Source: Spiroplasma endosymbiont of Amphimallon solstitiale (GTDB taxonomy: Bacteria; Bacillota_I; Bacilli_A; Mycoplasmatales; VBWQ01). From it: a stretch of 64,000 nucleotides of DNA. Below the pieces are notes generated by a model. That model was given only the letters and a program-made list of their open reading frames with translations. It ran no database searches and was not told the origin of the DNA. Within the stretch, counting starts at the first letter, position 1. The number at the start of each line of letters is the position of its first letter. Shown here in pieces: positions 22,081 to 34,742 of this stretch. The position numbers and the translations under genes were made by a program. The stretch spans positions 186,001 to 250,000 of the forward strand of contig NZ_OZ034999.1 in the NCBI RefSeq assembly GCF_964030965.1, written 5' to 3'.

Positions 22081-23697
22081 ATTTTTCTTTTGTGATAAAT
22101 CAACTGTACTTATTTGTTCTTTAACTTCTAATTTTTTACCATTGGTAGGGTCTCATGGATAAACACTTACTCTATCACTTAATTTCATAGTCATAGCAGT
22201 TGTTGAAACATTTGCACCTAATAATTTACCAATAGTAAAATCATTATCATTTGTAAAAGCATTTAATGGAATTAAACCACCATTACCAATAATACTTTCT
22301 AAATTACTTGTAAAAAATGCTGACATAAAGCCATTAAAATATAACATTTTTTTATATTGTTGAGCATTTTGAGTAATAACTCAACTACTTCAAATACCTA
22401 ATGTTAAAGCATTTAATAATTTACCAATTAAAGGAATATCACTTAATGCAACTTGACATATCTACATTATAATTACCAGAGATATTATTTATATTTCATT
22501 CACTATCTCAAAAAAATTTAGCTTCTCCTACTGATGTACCATTACTTAATCTTGCTTTATCTTTATCAAAAGAAAGCATACCTTTAAAATCTTTTGTTAC
22601 AAATAAATTATCTTGAAAATTTAATGAAGTTTTTAATCATTCTGTAAAATTTTTAAAATTAGTAAATCCAGTAGGTTGTGCATTCATAATATTATAAAAT
22701 GTAGTTTCTGGATGACTACTTGTTGTTATTTTATCATTTATTCCAGCAAGTAAACCACCATTATTTTTAATATTAGTTGTAGATTTTTCATTATTACCAG
22801 CAATAAATAATCTTCTTGAAGCAAATACTTTACTTTCAAATATTTCTTCATTATTTTGTTGAATAGGCTCTTGTCCTTGAATTATTGGTCTTCCATAATA
22901 ATAACAACTTGATAATAATTCTAATCCATATGATTGTCTATGACTATATCTTACTCCTATATCACGCATTAAAGTACGATTTAAGGTTACTTTTCCTTTT
23001 TCAATAGTAGGGAAGCATAACCACTACCCGGGCTTGCATATTGTACAAAATCAAGTGTATTTTGACCAGTAGAAACTACTCTATCATTTAAACTACTAAA
23101 AGTTAAAACTTGCATACTAAATGCACCATTATAAGGACTATAATAATTTGTTACATTTGAAATATATAATAATTGTCTATCTTGATTTTTACCACTATTA
23201 CCACCAATATTTTCATTTTCATCATTAAATACAACAAAAAATTGTAAATAATCATCAATTGTAATATGTTCTTCAAACATTACTAAAGTATATTGTCTTT
23301 TTGTTTGTACTGTTTTAAATATTTGATTATTTGGTAAATTACTAAAATCAACACCACTTGTATCATCAATTAAATAAGCATTTCAATAATCACCAATTTT
23401 ATATTGTTTTGTATAAAATTCATCTTGTCCACTACGTTTATGAGTTATAGGGTCAATTTTACCTTTATTTTTTTGATATATTTTTGTACTATTTTTTCAA
23501 ATACATACAACTGGAGTAGTACCAGTTAATATTAATTCATATTGACCAAAATCACTTATTTTACTATTAATTGGTTTATAACCAGTTTCAGTTAAAGGAA
23601 TTGCACCATTATTAATAATAAATGGAAATATTTTTCAATAACTACATCTTTTAATTAGCAATTGTTGTCTTTTTAATTGAAGATGTAGATGTTTCAT
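22081..23697 (-). pseudogene. Phage structural gene after portal (frameshifted, 3' end lost)
   Basis: Starts at ATG 23697 (MKHLHLQLKRQQLL), overlapping the portal stop by 47 bases, as the next gene does in the other phage block. It reads through IINNGAIPLTETGYKP... to a shift near 23005, resumes as TIEKGKVTLNRTLMRDIG, shifts again near 22455, then ALSDIPLIGKLLNALTLG and a hydrophobic stretch, and is cut by IS30 copy 4. About 530 residues remain. No catalytic motif; probably tail, collar or head-closure protein by position. Confidence 0.5.
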
Positions 23698-25012
23698 TAA
23701 TTGAATTTGTTGATGTATCATTTTCTTTTTCTCCTAATAATTTTATTTCTTCTTTATCTTCTTCCATTATTTCTTTATAATGTTTTTTTGCTTGTTGTTT
23801 TGTTACTTCATCTAATTCAGCAATAGCTTGTGTATATGATATTGTTCTATCTACTAATCTTTGACTAATCATTTCTTGTTTTAATAATTGGTCAGTCATA
23901 GCAATAGGTAAAAATTTAAAACTATAAGGTCTATCACCAATACCATTTCATAAATTTTCATGAATTAATAACATATCAAAAAATCTATAAAAATAATATG
24001 AATAATGACTTATTTTAGTTTCTGTAGTTTCCATATCATTTTTATTATTAAATAATGATTTAATTTTATTTTCATAATTTACACCAGAAAATTCATTATA
24101 ATCATACCCTGCACCATTTCAAATATCTTTTCCTAAATCATCTTTATCTAAAATATAATTACTAGCTTTAAAATCACCTTGAATAACTTCCATACCACCA
24201 GCACCAGATTTATTATATCCAGCAGTACCAACATTAACTACAATATTTTTTTTAGGATTATCAATTATTTTTCCATGTTCAATCATATTTTTAACAGTTT
24301 CATTATCAAATGCACCAAATAAAGTAGTAACATTTAATTCTCTATCAACATTTCTTTGAGTATATGATTTATGATAATATTCAATTAAATTTCAAACTGG
24401 ATAAGTATCTGGATAAGCATTTAAAGTTGTTGAATTACCATAAAAATTAACCATTGGTAAATTTGTTATTTCTAATATTGGTAAATAATTTCAAGGATTT
24501 TTAATTTCATAACTATATTTTGGTATTAAATTAGGTTTTAATTTTGTATGTGCTGTTCCTAAAATAATTTCTTTTTCATTTTTATCATCATTTTTATAAG
24601 TTTCAAATCTTATTTTTCCATTTTCAGCAATTACTCAAGTTAAAGTTGCACTATCTGCTTGTTCATTTATAAAAAAGAATTCTGCACATTGTTCTTCTTC
24701 ATTATATTTAGCAACTCTACCAGCAAATGAATTAGGTAATACTTTTAAACTTGTACTATTATCTTTATAAATAATAGGCATTATATATACTTTTCCAAGT
24801 AAACTTTCTTGTATTCCAAATTTATATAATTTTTCAAATCATTTATCACTAATAATTTTATTAGTAAAATATTTTAAAATATTTTCTTTTTCACTATCAA
24901 ATAATAAACCTTTACCTAATCATAATTTAGTTGATTTTTGAGCAATTCTCATAGGAATATCACTATATCATTCTCTTCTATTACAAGAAAGATATTCTAA
25001 TGGATTATTCAT
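23651..25012 (-). CDS. Phage portal protein
   Basis: 453 aa. N-terminus MNNPLEYLSCNRREWYSDIP with RIAQKSTKLWLGKG, central wing sequence (YIMPIIYKDNSTSLKVLPN), a later helical part with LIEYYHKSYTQRNVDRELN, and a Ser/Thr/Lys-rich tail. This matches SPP1/gp6-like portals, which form the ring through which DNA enters the capsid. GGAGAGTGATAAAA precedes ATG; terL ends 2 bases upstream. The gene is intact. Family call rests on pattern and on direct adjacency to terL. Confidence 0.65.
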
Positions 25013-25673
25013 TTTTATCACTCTCCAAATTTATTTTTATTAATTAATAATTCATTATTAATATTATTAATTAATCATTTCATTTTATGCATTGAAGCAT
25101 ACATTCTTGCATCTCAACAATTATCATATAAATCAAGCATTTGTGGTTCATTATTTGAATTTTCTAATTTAGATTTTGCTAATCATTGCATTTTTGATAA
25201 TTCTTCATGTGTATTAGGACATCTTTTTCAATTAATACTTATAATATACCTTTAATCATACAAATAGTATCTCAATCAATTCTATCTCTTAAATACATTG
25301 TAGTTTTATCTACTGGAGTAAAATTTAATCAATTAATTTTTCTTTTTTCTACTTCTTTTTTTAAAATATCAATAACTGCTAATCCACCACTACCATAATC
25401 AACATAACAAGTAAATCCAAATTTCATTGCTTGAAATTTAATACTTTCATCTAAATAATAATCAATAATATTATTTGCTAATTCATAAGTATCTTTAAAT
25501 TTCATAATAACATTACTATGATAAAATTCACTTTCTTGATGTATTCTTCTAGTTTTTTCATTTTCACCAATAAAACATAAAACAGCAACTGTAGGATGAG
25601 CTTGTGAACTTGTAGCAAAACCTAAATCTAAACCACCAACTATTTCATTAACATTAAAATCTAATTCAGTTTT

Positions 25674-27047
25674 GGCAATGTTTAGTAATCTGTGTAACTT
25701 ACAAAAATAACTATGTTTAATTAATTCTAGTAAATATAATTAAATGACTAGAAAGAGTGAGTTACAGATGGCTAAAAAACAAAATATTAATAATAATGAT
25801 CCAATATCAAAAGCAGTAGATTTATTATTAGAAAATACTGAAGATTTAACAACAGTTTTTAAAGAAGGGGGTTTATATAAAGAATTAACAAAACGTTTAG
25901 TTGAAAAAATGTTGAATTCTGAAATGCAAAATTATTTAGGATATGAAAAAAATCAACATAGTAATACTGAAAATGCTCGTAATGGTACAAGTTCAAAAAA
26001 ATTAATAACTCAACAAGGTAAAATTGAGATTGATATACCAAGAGATCGCAATAGTGATTTTACTCCTGTAATAGTTGCAAAAAGACAGCGAAGATTTGAT
26101 GGTTTTGATCAACAAGTGCTTTCACTATATGCAAAAGGTATGACTCTATCTGACATTAGAATGCAGTTACAAGAGTTATATCATGGTGCTGATATTAGTG
26201 AAAGTGTTATTAGTCAAATTACTGATGATGTTATTGATGATGTCAAAGCATGACAAAATCGACCATTAGAAAGTATTTATCCTATTGTTTACTTTGATTG
26301 TATAGTAGTTAAAGTAAGACAAGATAAACGCATTATTAACAAATCAGTTTATATAGCATTAGTAGTTGATTTAGAAGGCAAAAAAGATGTTTTAGGCTTA
26401 TGAATTAGTGAAAATGAAGGTGCTAAATTTTGATTATCTAATTTGACAGAAATGAAAAATCGAGACTTAAATGATATTCTTATTGCTTGTAGTGACAATT
26501 TAACAGGCATGTCAGAAGCAATACAATCAGTTTATCCTAAAACAGAACATCAATTATGCATTGTTCATCAAATTCGAAATAGTTTAAAATATGTTTCATA
26601 CAAACATCGAAAAACTCTAGTTACAGATTTAAAGCCAATTTATACTGCATGTAGTGAAGAACAAGCAATGCAAGCTTTAGAATCATTTGAAAGTAAATGA
26701 AATAAACAATATCCTCAAATTGCTAAATCTTGATATAAAAATTGAGAAAATTTAATGGTTTTTATTAGTTATCCTGTAGAAATCAAAAGAGTAATTTATA
26801 CTACAAATGCTATTGAATCTGTTAATAGTCAATTAAGAAAAGTTATCAGAAATAAAAAAGTTTTTCCTAATGATATGTCAGTTTTCAAAATATTTTATTT
26901 AGCAATTGAAAATATAACAAAAAAATGAACATTGCCTATTCAAAATTGAAATACAGCAATTGCTCATTTTATGATAAAATTTGAAGACAGAATTAATCTA
27001 AACTAGTACTTTGTAAAACAAAGATACACAGATTTCTAAAAAGCCTC
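25674..27047 (+). mobile_element. IS256-family element, copy 4 (in terL)
   Basis: 1374 bp with perfect duplications TCAGTTTT (25666-25673, 27048-27055). Confidence 0.94.
25744..27006 (+). CDS. IS256-family transposase (variant lineage)
   Basis: 420 aa, all motifs present. It carries changes shared only with the copy at 28168: AIQSVYPK for [16 protein letters not shown] for IYSACSEE, plus scattered silent changes in the 3' half. These two form a second IS256 lineage. Confidence 0.92.
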
Positions 27048-27872
27048 TCAGTTTTAAGTTTATCTAAATATCTTGCAAATATAGAACCAGTTAAAACACT
27101 AGGTACACCATAATATCAACTTTGCGCTTTAATAGGATCAAGTATTTTTAATTCTTCTAAATCATTAATTTTATCTTGTTTTAAATTATGTTCATTTAAT
27201 TTTCAATTTGAATAATGAAATAATTTAAAAATATTATTATCAAATACTGATTTAATTTGTTCATTATTTTCTTTCATTAAATCTAAATTAAAAGGTACAA
27301 TTTTATTCATATATTCAATAAAATATTGATAAATATTATCTGGATTACAACTTCTAATTTTAATAGTTTTTTTAGCATTACCTAATGCAAATGTAATTGC
27401 TTGAAATTCTTGTTGACTAAATTCATTTGCTTCTTCACATCATTCTATTGCTAAATCAAAACCTTTTATTTCACTACGAGAAAGACCTTTAAGTGGTATT
27501 CTATCATTACTATTACTATATACACCCATAACTCTAATAAATGATTTTGAACCTTTAAAACGAAAATCTGCTTGTTTATTTGGATATTTTAAAGTAAAAT
27601 CTTTATAATCAAAACTAATATTAATTAAAGCTTCATCAATTTCTTTTGTTAATTCATTAATATCTTTATTTAATTTTCTAAAACAATATATAGCAATTGA
27701 TTTATTAACTTTAATTGAAATTGCTATTAATATTGCTAATTCTTCTGCAATACTATATGTTTTACTTGAATATCTACTTCCACTTAAATTATATTCACTA
27801 TGAGTAAAATCACTTTTATTTAATAATCAATAACTAATTTCATGTAAATAAGTAAATTCTTTATTCATAATA

Positions 27873-28126
27873 TTATTCCTGTAATTCTTCTAATTTTCAT
27901 ACATTACCTTTTAAATTACCTTTTCCACTATAAATAGTAATCAATTTAGCATGTTGAACTGATAAAATTACTATATTAACACTATCATTAAAGGTTTGTA
28001 TTGGTACACCAGCAATTTTATTATCCGTTATAATAAATTCTTGAATAGTATAAACTGGATTATATATACTTCAAGAATAATAAACTCTATAATGTTTATT
28101 AACTATAAAATCATAAGTAATTTGTC
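27873..28126 (-). pseudogene. C-terminal piece of phage receptor-binding protein
   Basis: 84 codons open from the IS256 boundary to TAA at 27873, ending ...KGNVWKLEELQE. Near-identical (a few substitutions) to the end of the receptor-binding gene at 36843-37090, which stops three codons earlier. It runs straight into terL (stop to start gap 4 bases). N-terminal part is absent because of the IS256 junction. Confidence 0.75.
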
Positions 28127-29500
28127 GAGGCTTTTTAGAAATCTGTGTATCTTTGTTTTACAAAGTACTAGTTTAGATTAATTCTGTCTTCAAATTTTAT
28201 CATAAAATGAGCAATTGCTGTATTTCAATTTTGAATAGGCAATGTTCATTTTTTTGTTATATTTTCAATTGCTAAATAAAATATTTTGAAAACTGACATA
28301 TCATTAGGAAAAACTTTTTTATTTCTGATAACTTTTCTTAATTGACTATTAACAGATTCAATAGCATTTGTAGTATAAATTACTCTTTTGATTTCTACAG
28401 GATAACTAATAAAAACCATTAAATTTTCTCAATTTTTATATCAAGATTTAGCAATTTGAGGATATTGTTTATTTCATTTACTTTCAAATGATTCTAAAGC
28501 TTGCATTGCTTGTTCTTCACTACATGCAGTATAAATTGGCTTTAAATCTGTAACTAAAGTTTTTCGATGTTTGTATGAAACATATTTTAAACTATTTCGA
28601 ATTTGATGAACAATGCATAATTGATGTTCTGTTTTAGGATAAACTGATTGTATTGCTTCTGACATGCCTGTTAAATTGTCACTACAAGCAATAAGAATAT
28701 CATTTAAGCCTCGATTTTTCATTTCTGTCAAATTAGATAATCAAAATTTAGCACCTTCATTTTCACTAATTCATAAGCCTAAAACATCTTTTTTGCCTTC
28801 TAAATCAACTACTAATGCTATATAAACTGATTTGTTAATAATGCGTTTATCTTGTCTTACTTTAACTACTATACAATCAAAGTAAACAATAGGATAAATA
28901 CTTTCTAATGGTCGATTTTGTCATGCTTTGACATCATCAATAACATCATCAGTAATTTGACTAATAACACTTTCACTAATATCAGCACCATGATATAACT
29001 CTTGTAACTGCATTCTAATGTCAGATAGAGTCATACCTTTTGCATATAGTGAAAGCACTTGTTGATCAAAACCATCAAATCTTCGCTGTCTTTTTGCAAC
29101 TATTAAAGGAGTAAAATCACTATTGCGATCTCTTGGTACATCAATCTCAATTTTACCTTGTTGAGTTATTAATTTTTTTGAACTTGTACCATTACGAGCA
29201 TTTTCAGTATTACTATGTTGATTTTTTTCATATCCTAAATAATTTTGCATTTCAGAATTCAACATTTTTTCAACTAAACGTTTTGTTAATTCTTTATATA
29301 AACCCCCTTCTTTAAAAACTGTTGTTAAATCTTCAGTATTTTCTAATAATAAATCTACTGCTTTTGATATTGGATCATTATTATTAATATTTTGTTTTTT
29401 AGCCATCTGTAACTCACTCTTTCTAGTCATTTAATTATATTTACTAGAATTAATTAAACATAGTTATTTTTGTAAGTTACACAGATTACTAAACATTGCC
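28127..29500 (-). mobile_element. IS256-family element, copy 5, no target duplication
   Basis: 1374 bp. Flanks are AATTTGTC (left) and GAAATTGA (right), which do not match, unlike the other IS256 copies. It separates the two opposed phage blocks, so it is a recombination junction. Confidence 0.92.
28168..29430 (-). CDS. IS256-family transposase (variant lineage)
   Basis: 420 aa, complete; shares the AIQSVYPK and IYTACSEE variants with copy 4. Confidence 0.92.
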
Positions 29501-29710
29501 GAAATTGAAATATTATCACCATTTCCAAAAGCAATTCATACAAGTAATGATATTAGAGCAATTATTTTAAGACAATATCCAAATGTTAAATCAAAACACA
29601 TAATTGTTTCTGACCCCGAAAGTAATGTTGCATTAATAGTTGGTGATAATGATGTTTATCAAGGTTGAATTAAAGTAACAGTTAAAAAATTAGAAATTAA
29701 AGGAGAATAA
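29501..29710 (+). pseudogene. C-terminal fragment of a phage gene
   Basis: 69 codons from the IS256 boundary to TAA (EIEILSPFPKAIHTSNDIR ... VTVKKLEIKGE). The 5' end was lost at the IS256 junction. The look is of a beta-rich domain end. Not recognised. Confidence 0.5.
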
Positions 29711-29714
29711 ACAA

Positions 29715-29828
29715 ATGCAAAAGGAAAAAATTAAAATTAGAAATTATGAATTTGAATTAAATTCTTATGTAGTAGATTCCTTATTAGATGTTATAAGAGA
29801 ACTGATAAAAACAAATAAAGGAGAATAA
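29715..29828 (+). CDS. Small phage protein
   Basis: 37 aa (MQKEKIKIRNYEFELNSYVV ...) four bases after the previous stop, with the AAGGAGAA at that stop as ribosome site. One predicted helix. Unknown function. Confidence 0.45.
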   Translation: MQKEKIKIRNYEFELNSYVVDSLLDVIRELIKTNKGE

Positions 29829-29831
29829 ATT

Positions 29832-30032
29832 ATGTTAGATGAAATTTTAAAAGTAATTTTTGATAGAGCAGATAAAAAAGAATTAATTAATATGATAGAA
29901 AGATTAATTCTTTGTACTAATAATAGAAAAGAAACAAAAAAATGACTTATTAGAGAATTTGATAAAAATAATTATGTTTTAGAAAAATTATTACAATTAG
30001 AAATACAAGGAGAAAAAAATGGAAACAAATAA
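29832..30032 (+). CDS. Small phage protein
   Basis: 66 aa (MLDEILKVIFDRADKKELIN ...), charged, helical, preceded by AAAGGAGAA. Overlaps the next gene by 14 bases. Unknown function. Confidence 0.5.
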
Positions 30033-30828
30033 TTATACTTTAACTAAATTAATTAGAACTGGTATAAGTCCTATTTGTGCAATGATTGGTACAAGTGCTT
30101 ATTATGGTCAAGTAATTGCAAATCCAATATTAGGTTCAATTAATAGTTTATTATTTGGTAAAAAATTAGGTTTAGATATATGAAATTTAAATCAAAGACC
30201 AAATACAAAAACTAAATTAATTAATAGTTCTAAAAAAATTATTTTAGGTTTAGGAACAATTGGTTTAGCAAATTATAGTAAATGAACAGAAAATAATATT
30301 AATCCTATTATTCCAACAACACCAACTCCAATAACTACTACAACTACAACAGAAGGTCCTCCATGATTACTATTAAATAAACAAGAAAATCAGTCATTAA
30401 TGGATTGAGATACATATATTAGTTTAAATGCTTATGGTATATCAAATCTTATTAGTGGAATTCTAGAATTAATACCTAATAAATTTGAAGCAATAAGAAA
30501 AATTTGTAATATGGCAACTGGTGGATGTTTAATATCAAGTGGTGTTGCTATGGGTATTAATAATGATTTTAATAATTCTTATGCAGTACCTACCATAATT
30601 GCTGGTGTAAGTGAAATTATCCATAATTTACTTCCAATAGAAACAAATCATAATAGAGAAATGCAAGAAACTTCATTTACAAATGAAACTGCAAGATTAA
30701 TAAATGATAATAGATTTACTATTAATAGTGAAACATCAAGTCAATATGGTAGTGGTAATATAAGCGAAGCACTATTAAATAATGATAATGCTTCATTAAA
30801 TTGAGATTATAATCACATGAGTTTATAA
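30019..30828 (+). CDS. Phage membrane protein
   Basis: 269 aa. Hydrophobic segments near residues 12-40, 78-93 and 168-195, a Thr/Pro-rich linker (PTTPTPITTTTTTEG) and a hydrophilic Asn/Ser-rich tail. CAAGGAGAAAA precedes ATG. Placed just before capsid genes. Not recognised; perhaps a virion membrane or host-takeover protein. Confidence 0.55.
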
Positions 30829-30843
30829 AGGAGGTGAAAAATA

Positions 30844-31002
30844 ATGAATAAAGAAAAATTACTTGAATATTACAATGATAAATTAAAACAACATGAAAAA
30901 GATTTACAAGAAATACGACTGAATGAAGGTATAGCTAAAAATATTTTAATAGACACAAAATATATGATTGAAAAAATTAATAAAGGTGAATTTGATGAAT
31001 AA
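30844..31002 (+). CDS. Small helical phage protein
   Basis: 52 aa (MNKEKLLEYYNDKLKQHEKD ...) after a strong site AAGGAGGTG. Coiled-coil-like. Unknown function. Confidence 0.5.
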   Translation: MNKEKLLEYYNDKLKQHEKDLQEIRLNEGIAKNILIDTKYMIEKINKGEFDE

Positions 31003-31043
31003 TCAAAAATAAAAAAATAAAAAATTGAAAGGAAAATATAAAA

Positions 31044-31232
31044 ATGAAAGAATTTTTAAAAGCACTTGAAACAATTGGAATAAGCACTGGTATATTAATT
31101 TGCAGAGAAATTATTGTTTTATTAAAACGATTTATTACAACTCCAAAACATGTTAGAGCAAATAACAAAATTATCAAACATCAAAAAAAATTAGCAAAAT
31201 TAAATGAAAAGATTAATAAAGAAAATAAATAA
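31044..31232 (+). CDS. Small phage protein with one hydrophobic segment
   Basis: 62 aa: a hydrophobic half (ALETIGISTGILICREIIVLL) then a very basic tail (KKLAKLNEKINKENK). GAAAGGAAA upstream. Could be a membrane-anchored or holin-like peptide; undecided. Confidence 0.45.
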   Translation: MKEFLKALETIGISTGILICREIIVLLKRFITTPKHVRANNKIIKHQKKLAKLNEKINKENK

Positions 31233-31249
31233 TAAAGGAGAAAAATAAT

Positions 31250-31435
31250 ATGACAAAAATTGAATTTAATGAAAAATATAGAAAACAAGATATCAGTATT
31301 GATAGAGATTTTGATTTACATATTGATAATTGTTTTAAATTTTCTGATATCAATACATTAGAAAATGCTGTTAATGATTATAAAAAACTAATAAGTGAAA
31401 TGCCACAATTAGTTAAAGATTGATTATTGGGATAA
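31250..31435 (+). CDS. Small acidic phage protein
   Basis: 61 aa (MTKIEFNEKYRKQDISIDRD ...), AAAGGAGAA upstream. Resembles in composition the 68-aa protein at 48139 (both end in a NTLENAVNDYKKLI or NQLEQVIIDYKRII motif), so the two are probably paralogues from the same phage family. Confidence 0.55.
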
Positions 31436-31452
31436 GATTAGGAGAATGTTAA

Positions 31453-31827
31453 ATGTTAGAAAATGAAAATAATGTTCAACAAACAACTGAACCTTTAACT
31501 GAAAATAATGCTCAACAAGAAATAGAAAATAAAGTTAATGAAGCAGAAAATAAGTTAAATAAACTTAATCAAGAAATTAAAGAAAAAGAAATAATTAATA
31601 TATTTAAAAAATATCAAGTTAAAAGTGAATTTTATGATTTTTTAAAATTTAAAACTAATAATTTAGAAAATTCAAAAATTGAAGAAACTATTAAAAAAAT
31701 CATTAAAGAACAACCAGTATTTAAAGAAACAATTAATACAGGTGGCAAACCACAAACAATAATAACAAATCAACCAAGTTCAATAAAAAGTACATTATTG
31801 GATTATAAAAAAAATAATAATTTATAA
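31453..31827 (+). CDS. Putative capsid scaffold protein
   Basis: 124 aa, highly charged: Asn/Gln/Glu-rich start, a helical coiled-coil stretch (VNEAENKLNKLNQEIKEKE), and a short Lys-rich end. No hydrophobic core. Position directly before the major capsid gene and the composition are those of tailed-phage scaffolds. TTAGGAGA precedes ATG. Confidence 0.55.
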   Translation: MLENENNVQQTTEPLTENNAQQEIENKVNEAENKLNKLNQEIKEKEIINIFKKYQVKSEFYDFLKFKTNNLENSKIEETIKKIIKEQPVFKETINTGGKPQTIITNQPSSIKSTLLDYKKNNNL

Positions 31828-31845
31828 CAGAAAGGAAATCAAAAA

Positions 31846-33027
31846 ATGGCAATACAATTCAATAAAAATTTAGATAATACCGAAAAATTAGTAGAAGCAC
31901 CAGAGTTTATAGAATTTTATAAACAATCAAATTCACCATGAGCAAGTTTTTTTCCTATCGAAATGGTTAATTCAACAAAAATTGAATTTATAGTTAAAAA
32001 ACCAAAAAATTCAGAAATTAAAGTATTAAAATGAAATGATAAAAGCAAAGGATTAGATGTTAGTTATGCTGAAACTATTAAAATTTTAAAAGAAATTAAA
32101 GAAGAAGCAGTTGCGGGTGAAATAATTGCTAATGTTGATTTAAATGCTGAAAATGGACAAAATTTATTAAATACAATGCAATATGAAGTTGCTAATGACT
32201 TAGCAGATTATTTAGCAAATAATGATACAAATGTAATTACAAAATATGCAACTAAAATAGACATTACTGATAAATCACCAGTAGGATATTTAAAATCAAT
32301 GTTAGATGCTTGAAATACTTTATTTCAACTAAGAAATAGTAATAATTGTCGTTTTTTTATTACTAATAATCTTTATGATAGTATTGTTTATTTAGCTAAT
32401 AATAAAGGATTAATTACTGATAATCAGATTGCTCAACAATTAAGATTAAATGGAAATGATTTATATATTAAAGGTGTACTATGTCAAATTGTAATGGATG
32501 ATTATATGACATTTACTGATAATAATGAAACTAAAATTATGTCTTTTGTTTTAGCAACACCAAGAGCAATGAAAAGATATATGTTACAAAATACAGTTGT
32601 ATATGTTCAAGATATTGCTGATGGTAAAGTTGGAAGAAGATATTTAGTTGGTGGAGAAGTAACTGGTGAATCAATACCCTATATAACAGATGAAGAAACA
32701 ACTTCACGCTGAATGTTATGTGCAATTGTTAATAATGATAAAAATGATTTAAAAACTAAGATTACAAATTTAACAACTGATATTACTGCAAATGGTAATA
32801 ACAATAACAATGAATTAAATACAGAAATAAAAAGTACTAATGAACTTAAATCATTAAATCCAAATTTAACAAATCCAACTATTAAATATTTTAGTGATGC
32901 ACAAGGAAAAACTAATGTAAGTAATCAAAAACAAAAAGCAGGTGACTTATATATAACTATTACTGCAAATATTAATGACTTAAATTATAAAGGAACAACA
33001 AATCCAATTAAAATAACTCTTAAATAA
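31846..33027 (+). CDS. Major capsid protein (HK97-like, probable)
   Basis: 393 aa. Starts MAIQFNKNLDNTEKLVEAPE; the middle has NCRFFITNNLYDSIVYLANN and KGVLCQIVMDDYMTF, the look of the HK97 A-domain. The last ~120 residues (TKITNLTTDITANGNN ...) look like an added Ig-like surface domain. GAAAGGAAAT upstream. Assigned by size, position after the scaffold and pattern; a structure search would settle it. Confidence 0.6.
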
Positions 33028-33041
33028 AGGAAATTAATATC

Positions 33042-34736
33042 ATGCCAATTGGTACAACTAGTACAGCAATACTTTTAAACATAAATAAACCAAAACATAC
33101 TAGAACAAGTAACCAACAAGAAAATAAAAGTTTTTGATGAGAAATTTTAGAAATGATTGGTGTACAAGTAATAGCAGTAGCACTTGCTCCTTTTACTGGT
33201 GGTTTAAGTGAAAGTATAGCACTTGGATTAGGTGCAAGTGATTTTATTGCAAGTACTATTAATTTTGGTATTTATGCTACAACTGATTTTACTATTAATC
33301 AAGTTTATGATTATTTAAAAGGAAATGTAACACCATTAAATACTTTTTTTAATATATTACCTGCATTTGTTGGAATTAATAAAATTAGTCGTGGTTATCG
33401 TACTACTAAATTTATTAAGTTAGCACAAAAAACTAAAACATTAGAACAAATTGGTGTTAAAGAAGCAAAAAATTTACAAGAAATTATTAGTCAAGTAAGT
33501 GGAAAAGAAATTTTAACAGATAAAATCATTGGTAATAAACGTTATTTATTTAATTATAGTTTGGCACCTAATCGTGAAACAATAACACAAAATTTAGGTT
33601 ATGTTGCTGAAAAACAATTTAAAAATAATTTTAAATCTTTAAAATCACAACAAATAAAAGAATATTTATCATTACAAAATACATTAATAAAATTAAGTCC
33701 ACAATTAACTCCAAAGTTTAAAATTAAAGATATTGAAAAAGCAAATAACTTTTTAAAAAAATATAATACTGAATTAAAAGAAGTATTAAAAATGAACCAA
33801 CATGATTGATTAAATTTAGTTCATACAATACATACAGAGAATAGATATGGAAAAACTTTAATTTTAGATTTACAAAAAATTCGTGCTAATGCTATTAAAT
33901 TTAATTTTAAAAATAGTTCAATTCATAAAATTGTTTTAAATGCAAATAAAATTTTTAAGTATTTTGATATTAGATTTTATTTAAAAAAAGGTTTAAATAA
34001 ATTTTGAAAAGATACACCATATTTTGAAAAATTACGAGAAAGTATATATAAATTACAAGAAAAATTTGAAAAATTAGAAAAACAAGCATTTGAAAAAATT
34101 AATAAATTAAAAGAAAAAGCAACAGATTTATTTACTAGTGCAGAAAAAAGAGCAATTAAACATGCACAATTAATTCCACTAAATTCACCAGTATTTATGG
34201 GTTGTAAAATTCAACCTTTATCATTAGACAAATGTGCAATTACTATTTATCATCGTAATCCTAAGTATAAACCAATTACAGTTGTTGATAGTATTCTTAA
34301 AGCAAAAACTTTTGTTACTCAAATACATCCATTTCATTGATATCGTTGATATAGTGGTTGATACATTGGTTATGGTGTTAATCGTAATAAATGATTAAAA
34401 GCAATAGCATTTGCTCCACCAGTGGTGCAACAAGTAATTAGAGATAGTTTTAAAGTATATAGAGAAATATTTAGAACTATTAGAACTTATCATAAAGTAG
34501 TAAATGTTATTAATAATCCTATTGAAAATATTAATAAATCATTTAAAAGTGTTGGTTTAAAATTTTCAGTTAATACTTTATTTGGTACTGGACTATTACA
34601 TCATTTAGAAAAATTTGCATATAGTCAAGTTGTAGAAAAAGGTAAGAAAAAATTACAAAAAGAAATTATCCATATATCACATAGGAAAACTAAAACAAAA
34701 ACTAAACATTATAAAAAAGCATTTTTTAAGGAATGA
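33042..34736 (+). CDS. Phage structural protein with hydrophobic N-terminus
   Basis: 564 aa. Residues 36-75 are hydrophobic and Gly/Ala-rich (VIAVALAPFTGGLSESIALG), then a long basic helical region, a Trp/Tyr-rich patch (HWYRWYSGWYIGYG) and a very basic end (HRKTKTKTKHYKK). This fits an internal virion or tape-measure-like protein that inserts into the membrane during DNA entry; inferred only. Intact. AAAGGAAATT upstream. Confidence 0.5.
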
Positions 34737-34742
34737 TAAATT

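Larger units (their letters stand above)
25015..27868 (-). pseudogene. terL: Terminase large subunit, split by IS256 and frameshifted
   Basis: About 490 residues once the IS256 and one TSD are removed. N-terminal ATPase: Walker-A-like SGSRYSSKT (about 29-37), Walker B GFDLAIEWCEEANEF with the catalytic Glu. C-terminal RNase-H-like nuclease: GGLDLGF (first Asp), YVDYGSGGLAV, DARMYASMHKM (last Asp). A shift near 25241 breaks the frame after DTICMIKG; the downstream frame resumes as SINWKRCPNTHEEL. CAGGAA precedes ATG. It would package phage DNA if whole. Confidence 0.82.
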
